A stretch of 17,251 nucleotides of DNA from Ruthenibacterium lactatiformans. Lineage in GTDB: Bacteria; Bacillota; Clostridia; Oscillospirales; Ruminococcaceae. Below are positions 1 to 6,993 of the stretch, one piece after another. Under the pieces are notes generated by a model, which was given only the letters and a program-made list of their open reading frames with translations, made no database searches and was not told where the DNA came from. The position numbers and the translations under genes were made by a program. The DNA lies in assembly GCF_000949455.1 (NCBI RefSeq), contig NZ_JXXK01000046.1:1-17251 (forward strand), read 5' to 3'. Numbering within the stretch: the first letter of the stretch is position 1; each line of letters opens with the position of its first letter.

Positions 1-67
1 CTCTAACTTTTGGGGGGCACTTCAGCCGGTTGCACCCGTTTTTCTGTATCCTTTATAAAGGTTTTTC

Positions 68-96
68 TTGAGGGACGCCCTATTCTCCCATATAAT
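68..96 (+). promoter_or_regulatory. Sigma-A promoter of the RibD-like gene
   Basis: A -35 TTGAGG (68-73) and a perfect -10 TATAAT (91-96) are separated by 17 bp. A 12-bp perfect palindrome, CCTTTATAAAGG (50-61), lies just upstream of the -35 box and could bind a regulator. This places the start of transcription near 103, about 30 nt before the chosen start codon. Confidence 0.7.
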
Positions 97-132
97 AAAA
101 CAGGACGGCAAACGACATTTTGGAGGGATAGC

Positions 133-813
133 ATGGACAGACCAATTACAACATTGTTTATGTTAATGTCCGTTGATGGCAAAATAAGCACTGGTGCGAC
201 AGACGATTTGGACATAGACAAAGACTTTCCTAAAATTGCGGGGGTTCGTGAAGGGTTGCATCAATATTATGAAATAGAGCAGACGACAGATCTGTGGTCG
301 CTCAATTCTGGCCGCGTCCAAGCTAAACTGGGTGTCAACACAAAAGAAATGCCCGACAAAACACCCGTTTCCTTTGTAATAATTGATAATGATCATTTGA
401 ACAAAAATGGCGTACTCTATTTTTGTTCCTTAGCAAAAGAATTTGTATTAATCACGTCTAATGCAAACCATCCGGCCTTTGATGTAGATGAAAGCAATCT
501 GCATATCATACGCCAAAATGGTCCCTCACTGAAAGAGGCACTTGCTGAACTCAAATCAGAATACGGTTGTGAAAGAATAACGATACAAAGCGGAGGTACG
601 TTAAACAGTTTATTTCTTCATGAAAAGTTATTCGATTATGTTGATATCGTCATCGCCCCTGTTTTGATCGGCGGCAAAGATACGCCCACACTCATTGACG
701 GAAAATCCCTGTTGTCCGAAAGTGAATTATCAAAAATTGGCGTGCTGAAGCTGCAAGAATGCATGGTTTTGAAAAAGTCGTATTTACGATTGCGTTATAA
801 AGTGATCCACTGA
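133..813 (+). CDS. Dihydrofolate reductase-like protein, RibD C-terminal domain family
   Basis: A 226-residue protein covering one RibD C-terminal/DHFR-fold domain, the fold used for NADPH-dependent reduction of pteridine- or pyrimidine-type substrates. Seen: an N-terminal strand and substrate loop with MSVDGKIS (about residues 12-19), a SLNSGRV segment near 55, and the NADPH-site pattern QSGGTLNSLF near 155-165. There is no deaminase domain, so it is not bifunctional RibD; the exact substrate is unknown. The ATG at 133 was chosen because GGAGG (122-126) sits 6 nt upstream and a promoter ends at 96; the longer open frame starting at 10 has no ribosome binding site. The gene is strikingly AT-rich, with A/T third positions, while all neighbours are GC-rich, which suggests recent transfer. 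Cytoplasmic. Confidence 0.85.
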   Translation: MDRPITTLFMLMSVDGKISTGATDDLDIDKDFPKIAGVREGLHQYYEIEQTTDLWSLNSGRVQAKLGVNTKEMPDKTPVSFVIIDNDHLNKNGVLYFCSLAKEFVLITSNANHPAFDVDESNLHIIRQNGPSLKEALAELKSEYGCERITIQSGGTLNSLFLHEKLFDYVDIVIAPVLIGGKDTPTLIDGKSLLSESELSKIGVLKLQECMVLKKSYLRLRYKVIH

Positions 814-817
814 CCAA

Positions 818-835
818 ATCCCGATTTATCGGGAT
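818..835. terminator. Short hairpin after the RibD-like gene
   Basis: A 7-bp perfect stem, ATCCCGA/TCGGGAT, with a TTTA tetraloop starts 4 nt after the stop codon. No T run follows on the plus strand, so it is a weak terminator or an RNA 3'-end stabiliser. From here to 971 the sequence is GC-rich again and contains no supportable gene. Confidence 0.35.
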
Positions 836-971
836 GCACCTGAAAAAAGCACGCCAAAGCTTCCCTTGCGCAAACAGGGCTTTCAGCACCAGCCCGCCGC
901 CTTGAAGCAGGCTTCCGCCATAACGCCGGCTCTGTCTTTGCTGCGGAGCGCCTGCTCCAACTTCTTGCGTA

Positions 972-1003
972 CAAAAGGCCGGGCACCCCTTTCGGATACC
1001 CGG
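972..1003 (-). terminator. Intrinsic terminator of the YoaP-type gene (possibly bidirectional)
   Basis: Outer stem CCGGG (979-983)/CCCGG (999-1003) continues inward through about five more pairs with one bulge. On the minus strand it is followed by CCTTTTGTAC. On the plus strand CATTTTTTC follows, so it may also stop transcription arriving from the left. Confidence 0.65.
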
Positions 1004-1005
1004 TC

Positions 1006-1755
1006 TCATTTTTTCAAAAGCCTTTGCAGCGCGGCGTCGTCCAGCAGGTTCACGGTTTCAAACTTTCCTTTGTAAAATACGGCCCAGTTGTTGAAAACAC
1101 AAGGCAGCTCCTTCGCCTTTTGCAGCGTATCCACCCGGACGAGGGACAGCGGCACGCCGTTCGCCCCGCAGTACCGTTCCACCCGCTCCACGCGCTGAAG
1201 GATATACGGGCACTGCATATCGTAGAAGACCGTCAGCTCCTTGTTTTCGATCTGTTGCTTTTTCGCATGGGGCGCAAAGCGGGGCTTTGTCCCGTCGAAG
1301 GAAAGCGCCAGCAGCTCATAGCCGTTTGGCGCAGTATCCACTGTCTGAAAACCGAATTTTTTTGCAAAGGCCTGGTCTGAAAGCCATGCCTTTTGCTTTT
1401 CCGCGCCCAGCATGCACACGCCGGACTTTCCTTTTGCCCGGGCGTCGGCCAGACAGTATTCCATCAATGCCCGTCCGTAGCCTTTGCCCTTGCTTTCCCC
1501 GCAGACCCACAGACAGTAGATATAGTAATAGCTGTCTCCCAGCACCGGCGTCCATGCGGTTTCAAGAGGGGCGTATTCGATGAATACCGTAGCCTTTGCG
1601 TTCAGCTTGCGGAAAATGTGGCCCTCCTTCAAGCGGTCCGCCAGCCACTGCCGTTTCGCTTCCACGCCCGGATGCGCTTTTTTGCTGCGTATGATGCAGC
1701 ACAGATGTTCGCCGTCCAAATTTTCCGGCGTCAGGTTTATAAATCCGGCGTCCAT
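1006..1755 (-). CDS. yoaP: YoaP-type GNAT N-acetyltransferase
   Basis: A 249-residue protein, close to the length I recall for Bacillus subtilis YoaP. The N-terminal half is a GNAT acyl-CoA transferase fold; the acetyl-CoA loop reads GESKGKGYGRAL (about residues 86-97), a Q/RxxGxG/A-type motif. The C-terminal portion, from about residue 170, carries YDMQCPYI and fits the YoaP-like domain that follows GNAT in this family. The acceptor substrate is not known. The ATG at 1755 follows a purine-rich GGCGGAGAAAGG; the open frame upstream runs through the preceding terminator and another gene, so it is not coding. The gene is separated from the upstream surface-protein gene by a strong terminator and should have its own promoter, which I could not locate. 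Cytoplasmic. Confidence 0.8.
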   Translation of the reverse strand: MDAGFINLTPENLDGEHLCCIIRSKKAHPGVEAKRQWLADRLKEGHIFRKLNAKATVFIEYAPLETAWTPVLGDSYYYIYCLWVCGESKGKGYGRALMEYCLADARAKGKSGVCMLGAEKQKAWLSDQAFAKKFGFQTVDTAPNGYELLALSFDGTKPRFAPHAKKQQIENKELTVFYDMQCPYILQRVERVERYCGANGVPLSLVRVDTLQKAKELPCVFNNWAVFYKGKFETVNLLDDAALQRLLKK

Positions 1756-1787
1756 GGCCTTTCTCCGCCTTTCCGTTTTTCTTTCAA

Positions 1788-1814
1788 CAAAAGCCGCTGC
1801 GTTTGCAGCGGCTT
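1788..1814 (-). terminator. Terminator of the LPQTG surface-protein gene
   Basis: A perfect 10-bp stem, AAGCCGCTGC (1791-1800)/GCAGCGGCTT (1805-1814), with a 4-nt loop. On the minus strand TTTTGTT follows. It lies 20 nt past the stop codon of the surface-protein gene. Confidence 0.8.
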
Positions 1815-1834
1815 TTTGGCCTGTCTTCTGCGAT

Positions 1835-2476
1835 TCAGCCCCGGTAAGCCCTGCGCAGCAGCAAGGCTGCCGCCACGGCCAGCGCAAGCGCCGCAGCCAG
1901 CACGCACGCCCACAGCAATGCGCCCGTGGCCACGCCCGTCTGGGGCAGAGCCGCGCCGGAAGTTGTGTCCTGCGCGGGCACGGCCTCCCATTTTGCATAC
2001 AAAATGGTATCCTGCTCCACCGTGTCCGCGGCAAAGTCCCAGGCGTCCGTCCGCGCAGCGTCCCTGTACCAGCCCTCGAACGTATAGCCCTCCCGCACCG
2101 GAGACGACGGCTCGGCGATGCGCGCGCCCTGCGTCACATTTTGCAGCGCCTCCACGGCGCTTCCGCCGCGGCTGTCGAAGGCGACGGTATATGCCGCCGG
2201 CTCCGGCTGCGCCTGAGACGACGGGGGCTGCGCCTGTACGGCCGGCGCGGACGAGGACTGCGCCGCAGACGAACCGGAGGCAGGCGCGCCACCCACCCGC
2301 AGCGCGGGAATGCCGCCGTTCAGCGCAAATACCGTCACGGCGCAGGCAAGCGCTAGCACCAGCATCAGCAGTGTGCGGCGCAGCACGCGGCGGCGCTTTT
2401 CCCGCCGCAGGTATTCCCTGCTCCATGCAAGCTGGCGCTCGGCCTCGGTGCCCTGCCGTTCTGTTTTTCTGCGCAT
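1835..2476 (-). CDS. LPQTG-anchored surface protein with one InlB B-repeat
   Basis: A 213-residue exported protein and the likely substrate of the adjacent sortase. Domains in order: a very basic 35-residue head; a hydrophobic segment at about 36-52 (signal peptide or signal anchor); a low-complexity Ala/Ser/Gln/Pro linker (60-95); one Listeria-Bacteroides InlB B-repeat (about 96-163) with the hallmarks VAFDSRGG, EGYTFEGWY and LYAKWE; the sortase signal LPQTG (177-181); a hydrophobic span (184-206); and a tail RRAYRG. The start has a strong AGGAGGG. It follows the sortase gene by 49 nt, including a short CCCCG/CGGGG hairpin, and probably shares its transcript. The long charged n-region is unusual for a cleaved signal peptide; if uncleaved, the protein would be membrane-anchored at its N terminus as well as wall-linked. 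The ligand or role is unknown. Confidence 0.85.
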   Translation of the reverse strand: MRRKTERQGTEAERQLAWSREYLRREKRRRVLRRTLLMLVLALACAVTVFALNGGIPALRVGGAPASGSSAAQSSSAPAVQAQPPSSQAQPEPAAYTVAFDSRGGSAVEALQNVTQGARIAEPSSPVREGYTFEGWYRDAARTDAWDFAADTVEQDTILYAKWEAVPAQDTTSGAALPQTGVATGALLWACVLAAALALAVAAALLLRRAYRG

Positions 2477-2525
2477 GCCGCAGCCCTCCTTTCACGCCCC
2501 CGGAACGGGGCTTTTCTGCTTTTCC

Positions 2526-3302
2526 TTACGCCAGCGGGATGAGCTTCGCGCACACCACATAGCGCAGGTCGTTTGTTTTCGACGTACAGGTGCACAATGT
2601 GAGCACCCTGTCTCCCGGCGCGGGTTCCACCGGCGAGATGATATCCGACTGCGCGCGCACCCGCTCCACAAATGCCGCCATCCCGTCCGCAGAGGTGAAC
2701 TCATGCACGTATGGGTACGCCCGCTCCTGTACCACGAACGCGCCGAATACCCAGGCCGTGTAGCAGCCGCCGGGCGTATGCAGCGTGAACGTGGGATTTT
2801 TTTCAAAGTATTCCTGCTTCTGATACCGCAGCAGCGGTGCGAACACACCGCCGCCCGTGTCCATATGATGGCCGAAAATAAAAGACTGGTCGTCGGAAAA
2901 GGACGCGCTGTTGGCGCTGTCCAGAAACGCCGTGCCCAGCATGTTCCGCGTCCCGTCGGGCAGATGGTCCAGATAATAAATGTTGTCCGCCCCTTGGGCT
3001 ACAGGCGTATCGATGTCCCCTCCGCAGCCTGTCAGCCAGGCCGTCACGGCCGGATAATCCCGGCGCAGCGTCTCAAAGTCCACAGGGCAAGCATGGGCGG
3101 GCATTTCCGCCCCGTCTGTGCCCGCCGCGCTCTCACCGGCAGCAGGCACGGCCGTCTGCTGCATTTCCCGCGCCAGCTGCGCCGCACGGGCCGCGTCGCC
3201 GTACACGCGCCACAGCCGCCACCCGGCAAAAGCCGCCAGGGCCAGCAGCGCCGCCAAAACGGCCCAGAGCAGCACACGGTACGCACGTTTTCCGCGCGGC
3301 AT
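2526..3302 (-). CDS. srtB: Class B sortase
   Basis: A 258-residue membrane-anchored cysteine transpeptidase that cleaves a C-terminal sorting signal and joins the protein to the cell wall. Seen: an N-terminal transmembrane anchor (about residues 8-28), then an extracellular catalytic domain. Catalytic residues: His145 in FGHHMDTG, Cys239 in TLCTC and Arg247 in NDLRYVV, in the order and spacing of sortase B. The residue before TC is Cys (LCTC) where most family members have Ser. The ATG at 3302 is preceded by GGGGGCGG; the alternative ATG at 3347 has no ribosome binding site. The LPQTG protein immediately downstream is the obvious substrate, making a dedicated enzyme-substrate pair. The classical SrtB signal is NPQTN, but clostridial class B enzymes are known to use PxTG-type signals. 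Confidence 0.9.
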   Translation of the reverse strand: MPRGKRAYRVLLWAVLAALLALAAFAGWRLWRVYGDAARAAQLAREMQQTAVPAAGESAAGTDGAEMPAHACPVDFETLRRDYPAVTAWLTGCGGDIDTPVAQGADNIYYLDHLPDGTRNMLGTAFLDSANSASFSDDQSFIFGHHMDTGGGVFAPLLRYQKQEYFEKNPTFTLHTPGGCYTAWVFGAFVVQERAYPYVHEFTSADGMAAFVERVRAQSDIISPVEPAPGDRVLTLCTCTSKTNDLRYVVCAKLIPLA

Positions 3303-3371
3303 CGCACCGCCCCCTTTTCTGCCGTGGAGCGCCGCGCCGCCGCGCATTTCGGCATACTATCCTAATTTTTC

Positions 3372-3400
3372 ATTGTACACGCCGCCGGGCCCGCCGTCAA
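3372..3400 (-). promoter_or_regulatory. Promoter of the sortase operon
   Basis: On the minus strand TTGACG (3400-3395), a 17-bp spacer and TACAAT (3377-3372) form a near-consensus housekeeping promoter. Transcription would start near 3365, giving a leader of about 60 nt before the sortase ATG. Confidence 0.8.
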
Positions 3401-3433
3401 GCGGGAGTCCATGGAAAATCAAGGCACGCGGAC

Positions 3434-3464
3434 AAAAAACGGCCGGGCGTTTCCTGCCCGGCCG
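3434..3464 (-). terminator. Terminator of the AraC-type regulator gene
   Basis: A perfect 9-bp GC stem, CGGCCGGGC (3440-3448)/GCCCGGCCG (3456-3464), with a 7-nt loop. On the minus strand it is followed by TTTTTTGTCCGCG. The same TTTTTGTCCGCG follows the distal hairpin of the repeat at 11508-11783. Confidence 0.9.
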
Positions 3465-3509
3465 GAATCTATCCTCAGCTGCGCCGTTTCCCTGCTGCGC
3501 ACACGGCTC

Positions 3510-4361
3510 TTACCGCTTTGCGACGGGCAGCCAAACCTCAAAGCTGCTTTCTCCGGACAGGCCGTCGTCCAGGTACACTTCGAGATCCGGCGCCTGGCCC
3601 CACTCGTAGCCCGAGCCGGGCAGCCATTCCGAAACCACGCGCTTTTGCAGCTCCTGCATGGCGGCGGGCATGGAACCCCGGCCTGGAAATACGGCCCAGG
3701 TACAGGCGGGCACCACATATTCGTGCATTCCCTCGGGCGCAGGACGTGTGCTGGCCACAGCGATGTAATAATAATTTTCCGCGTCCGGCATACAGGTGCT
3801 GACGCCCAGAATCCCTTTCGGTGCGGCGTCCATCAGCAGGCACAGGCGCGGTATGGCGCCGGACGCCGCCGCTTCGCCCCAAAATTCCGGCACCCGACGG
3901 AACGAATCCTCGAAATCCGGCAAAAGCGGTTCGCGCACGCCCACGATACGGAAGGCTTCTTGTTTGATGATACGGTAATCCATTTCAGCTTCCCCCTTGA
4001 CGGTGATCTTGAAGCTGATACGGGGATACGCTTTCAGGGGTGCGCCGTCCCTCTGCGCTGCAGACGGCGAAACGCCGTGCACGCTTTGAAACGCGCGGTT
4101 AAACGCCGTCGGAGACTCATAGCCATACCGCAGCGCCACATCCAGTACCCTGCCTCCGTTCTGAAGGTCGAACGCGGCCAGCGTCATCCTGCGGCGGCGC
4201 AGATATTCCGAGAGCGGCACCCCTGCGATATACGAAAACATCCGGCCGAAATGATAGACCGAGCAGCACGCCAGCCGTGCCGCGTGCTCCATATCCGCCG
4301 TACCGGCCAAATTCGCTTCCAGATATCCCAGCGCGTCGTTCATTCTGTCCAGCCATTCCAT
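3510..4361 (-). CDS. AraC-family regulator with GyrI-like effector domain
   Basis: A 283-residue transcription regulator. An N-terminal AraC DNA-binding region (about residues 5-105) holds two helix-turn-helices: the first around LARLACCSVYHFGRMF-like sequence and the second in the DVALRYGYESPTAFNRAF segment typical of AraC helix 6-7. The C-terminal half (about 120-283) is a GyrI-like small-molecule-binding domain, beginning YRIIKQEAFRIVG and ending with EVWLPVAK. This order (DNA-binding first, effector domain last) is that of Rob/YdeE-type regulators, often tied to responses to amphipathic or toxic compounds. The ATG at 4361 was chosen for AAGGAG 9 nt upstream; an earlier in-frame start at 4400 has no ribosome binding site. 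A possible -10 TATGAT lies at 4388-4383. It is monocistronic with its own terminator; its target is not evident from the neighbours. Confidence 0.85.
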   Translation of the reverse strand: MEWLDRMNDALGYLEANLAGTADMEHAARLACCSVYHFGRMFSYIAGVPLSEYLRRRRMTLAAFDLQNGGRVLDVALRYGYESPTAFNRAFQSVHGVSPSAAQRDGAPLKAYPRISFKITVKGEAEMDYRIIKQEAFRIVGVREPLLPDFEDSFRRVPEFWGEAAASGAIPRLCLLMDAAPKGILGVSTCMPDAENYYYIAVASTRPAPEGMHEYVVPACTWAVFPGRGSMPAAMQELQKRVVSEWLPGSGYEWGQAPDLEVYLDDGLSGESSFEVWLPVAKR

Positions 4362-4413
4362 CCATATCAGCTCCTTGCATCCATCATAGCAGGGCCGCAC
4401 CCGGCGCGTCCTC

Positions 4414-4683
4414 TCATTTTTTGCAGCAAAATGCGAGGCGTTCCCGTTTTGCCTCCGTCCCCTGTGTGCGCCGCACGGCCAGCGCCGGGAATTTCGCCGC
4501 CTGCGGGATGCATGTGGCTGCGAAGAGCACCGCTGCGCCCCGGCCCACCTTTTTGCGCCAGCGGCGCGGTACGGCCAGCCCCAGCAGAACGCCCAGAGCG
4601 AACATGCAGCACTTCAACTCGGCCAGGTCCCGCCAGCCCGCCTGCTTTGTGTAATCCTCTGCCGCCTCCAACAGGTTTTTCAT
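4414..4683 (-). CDS. Small conserved membrane protein (permease of phosphate ABC transporter-like)
   Basis: An 89-residue protein. It resembles, from memory, a short clostridial family often labelled 'permease of phosphate ABC transporter', which starts with the same K.LLEAADDY-type helix. Seen: an amphipathic N terminus (MKNLLEAAEDYTKQAGWRDL), a hydrophobic span at about 22-39 ending before a basic PRRWRKK stretch, and a second hydrophobic span at about 47-60. The database label is not backed by known function; a single 89-residue protein is far too short for a real ABC permease. The ATG at 4683 has GGGAGGGCGG upstream. A candidate -10 TATACT lies at 4718-4713 on the minus strand, divergent from nnrE. 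Function unknown. Confidence 0.65.
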   Translation of the reverse strand: MKNLLEAAEDYTKQAGWRDLAELKCCMFALGVLLGLAVPRRWRKKVGRGAAVLFAATCIPQAAKFPALAVRRTQGTEAKRERLAFCCKK

Positions 4684-4750
4684 CCGCCCGCCCTCCCGCT
4701 TTATTTTCTTTCAGTATAACAGAAAGCAGGCGGAGCGCAACCATATATGC

Positions 4751-4756
4751 TATACT
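4751..4756 (+). promoter_or_regulatory. Candidate -10 element for nnrE
   Basis: TATACT (4751-4756) lies about 47 nt upstream of the nnrE start in a locally AT-rich stretch. No good -35 box is visible at 16-18 bp. A GCCGGG/CCCGGC hairpin (4769-4782) would lie in the 5' leader just before the ribosome binding site. Confidence 0.4.
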
Positions 4757-4802
4757 ATTGATAAAAACGCCGGGCCCCCGGCCCGCAGGCAAGGAGGATA
4801 CA

Positions 4803-5444
4803 ATGAACGAAGTTACGACTGCCCAAATGAAAGAACTGGAGCGCCTGGCCGACGCGGCCGGGCTCCCGTACCCGCGCATGATGGAAAACGCGGGCGCAGC
4901 CGCCGCCCGGGAGCTGATGGCCCGCGTGCCGGGCCTGAAAGCCGCGGCGGTGTTCTGCGGCAGGGGCAACAACGGCGGCGACGGGCTTGTGGCGGCGCGC
5001 CGCCTGCAAGACGCCGGTGTGGAGGTGATAGCCGTTCTGGCCGAGGGCGAGCCGGCCACACCGGACGCCGCCGCCAACCGGGAAGCCGCGCAGGACCGGG
5101 GCGTGCATATACAGACGCTGGACGGCCTGACGCTGCAGGACGAGGTTTTCATCGCCCGGGCGGACGCGCTGGTGGACGCAGTATACGGCACGGGCTTTCA
5201 CGGCGCTCTGCGCCCGGCGGGACAGCGCGCGGCCGCAATGCTGAACAGCGGCCGCTTTGTGCTGGCGCTGGACGTTCCAAGCGGCGTGTGTGCGGACACC
5301 GGCGAAACAGCCGAAGGCGCGGTGCGCGCGCATGTCACCGTTGCTTTCCACGCGCCCAAACCCTGCCACCGGCTGGCAGCGGAGCAATGCGGCACGGTCG
5401 TCACCGCAGATATCGGCATTGGTGCAGCGTTGGGCGAGGAATAA
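4803..5444 (+). CDS. nnrE: NAD(P)H-hydrate epimerase
   Basis: A 213-residue YjeF N-terminal-domain enzyme. It interconverts the R and S forms of damaged NAD(P)H hydrate so that the S-specific dehydratase can repair the cofactor; cytoplasmic. Seen: the family signature GRGNNGGDG (residues 53-61), Asp125 with GTG in VDAVYGTG, the LDVPSGV segment (156-162) and a C-terminal VTADIGIG. Length fits a stand-alone epimerase; the ADP-dependent dehydratase (NnrD) half, fused in many bacteria, is absent here and not next door. The ATG at 4803 has AGGAGG (4793-4798) at good spacing. A much longer open frame upstream in the same phase overlaps the genes on the other strand and is a GC artefact. No clear terminator follows, so transcripts could run toward the MATE gene, which has its own promoter. 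Confidence 0.9.
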   Translation: MNEVTTAQMKELERLADAAGLPYPRMMENAGAAAARELMARVPGLKAAAVFCGRGNNGGDGLVAARRLQDAGVEVIAVLAEGEPATPDAAANREAAQDRGVHIQTLDGLTLQDEVFIARADALVDAVYGTGFHGALRPAGQRAAAMLNSGRFVLALDVPSGVCADTGETAEGAVRAHVTVAFHAPKPCHRLAAEQCGTVVTADIGIGAALGEE

Positions 5445-5481
5445 GGTCTGCGGCATTCTTGTAAAACCTGTGCCGCGCTTA

Positions 5482-5510
5482 TCGACTTCCCCGCGCCGTT
5501 GTGCTATAAT
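5482..5510 (+). promoter_or_regulatory. Promoter of the first MATE transporter gene
   Basis: A perfect TATAAT (5505-5510) is preceded by TG at the extended -10 position (TGCTATAAT). A TCGACT -35-like hexamer (5482-5487) lies 17 bp upstream. Transcription would start near 5517. Confidence 0.75.
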
Positions 5511-5565
5511 CGGCTTGTTTTGAAAAAAAGGAGTGTATTTCGGCGTGGGCATCAAGAGGATCGGC

Positions 5566-5580
5566 GGAGGGATGGCCGTG
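5566..5580 (+). promoter_or_regulatory. Ribosome binding site that selects the GTG start of the first MATE gene
   Basis: GGAGG (5566-5570) is only 1 nt from an in-frame ATG (5572) but 7 nt from an in-frame GTG (5578). Normal spacing favours the GTG. The D-aminoacylase gene at 16066 has the same arrangement. Confidence 0.6.
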
Positions 5581-6966
5581 AACCAGATCACCGAGGGAGT
5601 GATCTGGAAGCAGCTGTTGTATTTCTTTTTCCCGATTTTGTTCGGTACATTTTTTCAGCAGCTTTACAACACGGCGGACGCCGTCATCGTGGGGCAGTTC
5701 GTTGGTACGCAGGCGCTGGCCGCCGTGGGCGGCGCTACGGGCTCTCTCATCAACTTCTTCGTCAACCTGTTCGTGGGGCTTGCCTCCGGCACGACAGTGG
5801 TCATCGCGCAGGCGTACGGTGCGCACGACGCAGAGAGCGTCGGCGGTACGGTGCATACCTCGGTGGCGCTGGCTCTGGCCGCGGGGCTTGGCCTTACGGC
5901 AGCCGGCGTGGCGGCCGCGCCCTGGGCGCTGAGCGCCATGGGCACCCCGGCCGACATCATGGACTTTGCCCTCATCTATCTGCGCGTTTACATGCTGGGC
6001 ACCATCCCGTCCTTTTTGTATAACGTGGGTTCCGGCATCCTGCGGGCCGTGGGCGACACCCGCCGCCCGCTGTACTTCCTCATCATCGCGTGCCTGGTGA
6101 ACATCGCTCTGGATGTTGTGCTGGTTGCGGTGCTGGGCATGGGCGTGCTGGGCGCGGCTTTGGCCACCATCCTTTCCCAGGGCGTGAGCGCGGTGCTGGT
6201 GCTTGTGTCGCTGACGCGCGCGGAAACGGTGTACCGGCTGGATTGGAAGCAGGTGCGCTTCCATGGACGCCTGCTGGGGGATATCCTGCGCGTGGGCGTG
6301 CCTGCCGGGCTGCAGTCGAACATGTACGCCATCTCCAATATCCTCATTCAAACAGCCATCAACGGCTTCGGCACGGCCACAGTGGCGGCCTGGACGGCGC
6401 ACGGCAAGGTGGACGGCTTCTTCTGGATGATATTGGGCGCGTACGGTATTTCCATCACCACCTTTGCCGGGCAGAACTTCGGCGCGCAGAAGTACGACCG
6501 CATCCGCAGGAGCGTACGGGTGTGCCTTGCGCTTGGCTTCGGCAGCGCTGTGCTGATGAGCGTGCTGTACTGCTCTCTGGCGCCGTATCTGCTGGGCCTG
6601 TTCACCAGGGACGCCGAGGTGGTGTCCATAGGCCTGGACATGGTGCGGCAGCTGGTGCCGTATTACTTCACATATGTCTGCATTGAGATCCTGGCCGGCG
6701 CGGCGCGCGGATGCGGCTGCTCACTGGCGCCGATGCTGATGACCTGCGGCGGCGTATGCGTGCTGCGCGTGGCTTGGATCTTTATTCTGCTTCCGCTGCG
6801 GCCCGAACTTTCCACCGTGCTGGTGAGTTATCCGGCCAGCTGGGTGTTCACCAGCGTACTGTTCATTTTTTACTATTTGCAAGGAGGCTGGCTGCGCGGA
6901 CGCATCCGTAAGATGGGCTATGCGCCCGAGGAGCGCGGCCGCAAAAAAGAAGCCGGCGCGCACTGA
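5578..6966 (+). CDS. MATE-family multidrug/Na+ antiporter
   Basis: A 462-residue integral membrane efflux protein with the twelve-helix, two-bundle MATE organisation. Seen: the N-terminal family pattern QLYNTADAVIVGQFVG (helices 1-2 region), GSGILRAVGD at the end of helix 5, and the matching second-half helix 7-8 region with GLQSNMYAISN and FAGQNFGAQ. The tail is short and basic. Such pumps export cationic drugs, dyes or metabolites using Na+ or H+ gradients; the substrate cannot be told. GTG 5578 is preferred over ATG 5572 and the farther GTGs at 5545 and 5533 because of the ribosome-site spacing. It is transcribed toward the YjdF gene and ends in a shared 3' region with repeat A. It is not closely similar to the second MATE protein at 8863-10188. 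Confidence 0.9.
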   Translation: MNQITEGVIWKQLLYFFFPILFGTFFQQLYNTADAVIVGQFVGTQALAAVGGATGSLINFFVNLFVGLASGTTVVIAQAYGAHDAESVGGTVHTSVALALAAGLGLTAAGVAAAPWALSAMGTPADIMDFALIYLRVYMLGTIPSFLYNVGSGILRAVGDTRRPLYFLIIACLVNIALDVVLVAVLGMGVLGAALATILSQGVSAVLVLVSLTRAETVYRLDWKQVRFHGRLLGDILRVGVPAGLQSNMYAISNILIQTAINGFGTATVAAWTAHGKVDGFFWMILGAYGISITTFAGQNFGAQKYDRIRRSVRVCLALGFGSAVLMSVLYCSLAPYLLGLFTRDAEVVSIGLDMVRQLVPYYFTYVCIEILAGAARGCGCSLAPMLMTCGGVCVLRVAWIFILLPLRPELSTVLVSYPASWVFTSVLFIFYYLQGGWLRGRIRKMGYAPEERGRKKEAGAH

Positions 6967-6993
6967 CGGAGTTTGCGCCTTTCCGCAACAGAC

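Noticed and set aside
814..971. Possible gene remnant on the minus strand (reads KKLEQALRSKDRAG then a stop)
   Set aside because: Only about 25 codons, no start, no ribosome site and no recognised family; another frame is equally open. It may be a scar at the edge of the AT-rich insert, but it cannot be supported.
1393..5444. Very long plus-strand open frames (1393-2562, 2310-3365 and 3411-5444 as an extension of NnrE)
   Set aside because: They overlap well-supported minus-strand genes, have no family signatures and are rich in Arg/Pro/Ala, the usual shadow of GC-rich coding DNA. Only 4803-5444 has a ribosome site and recognisable motifs.
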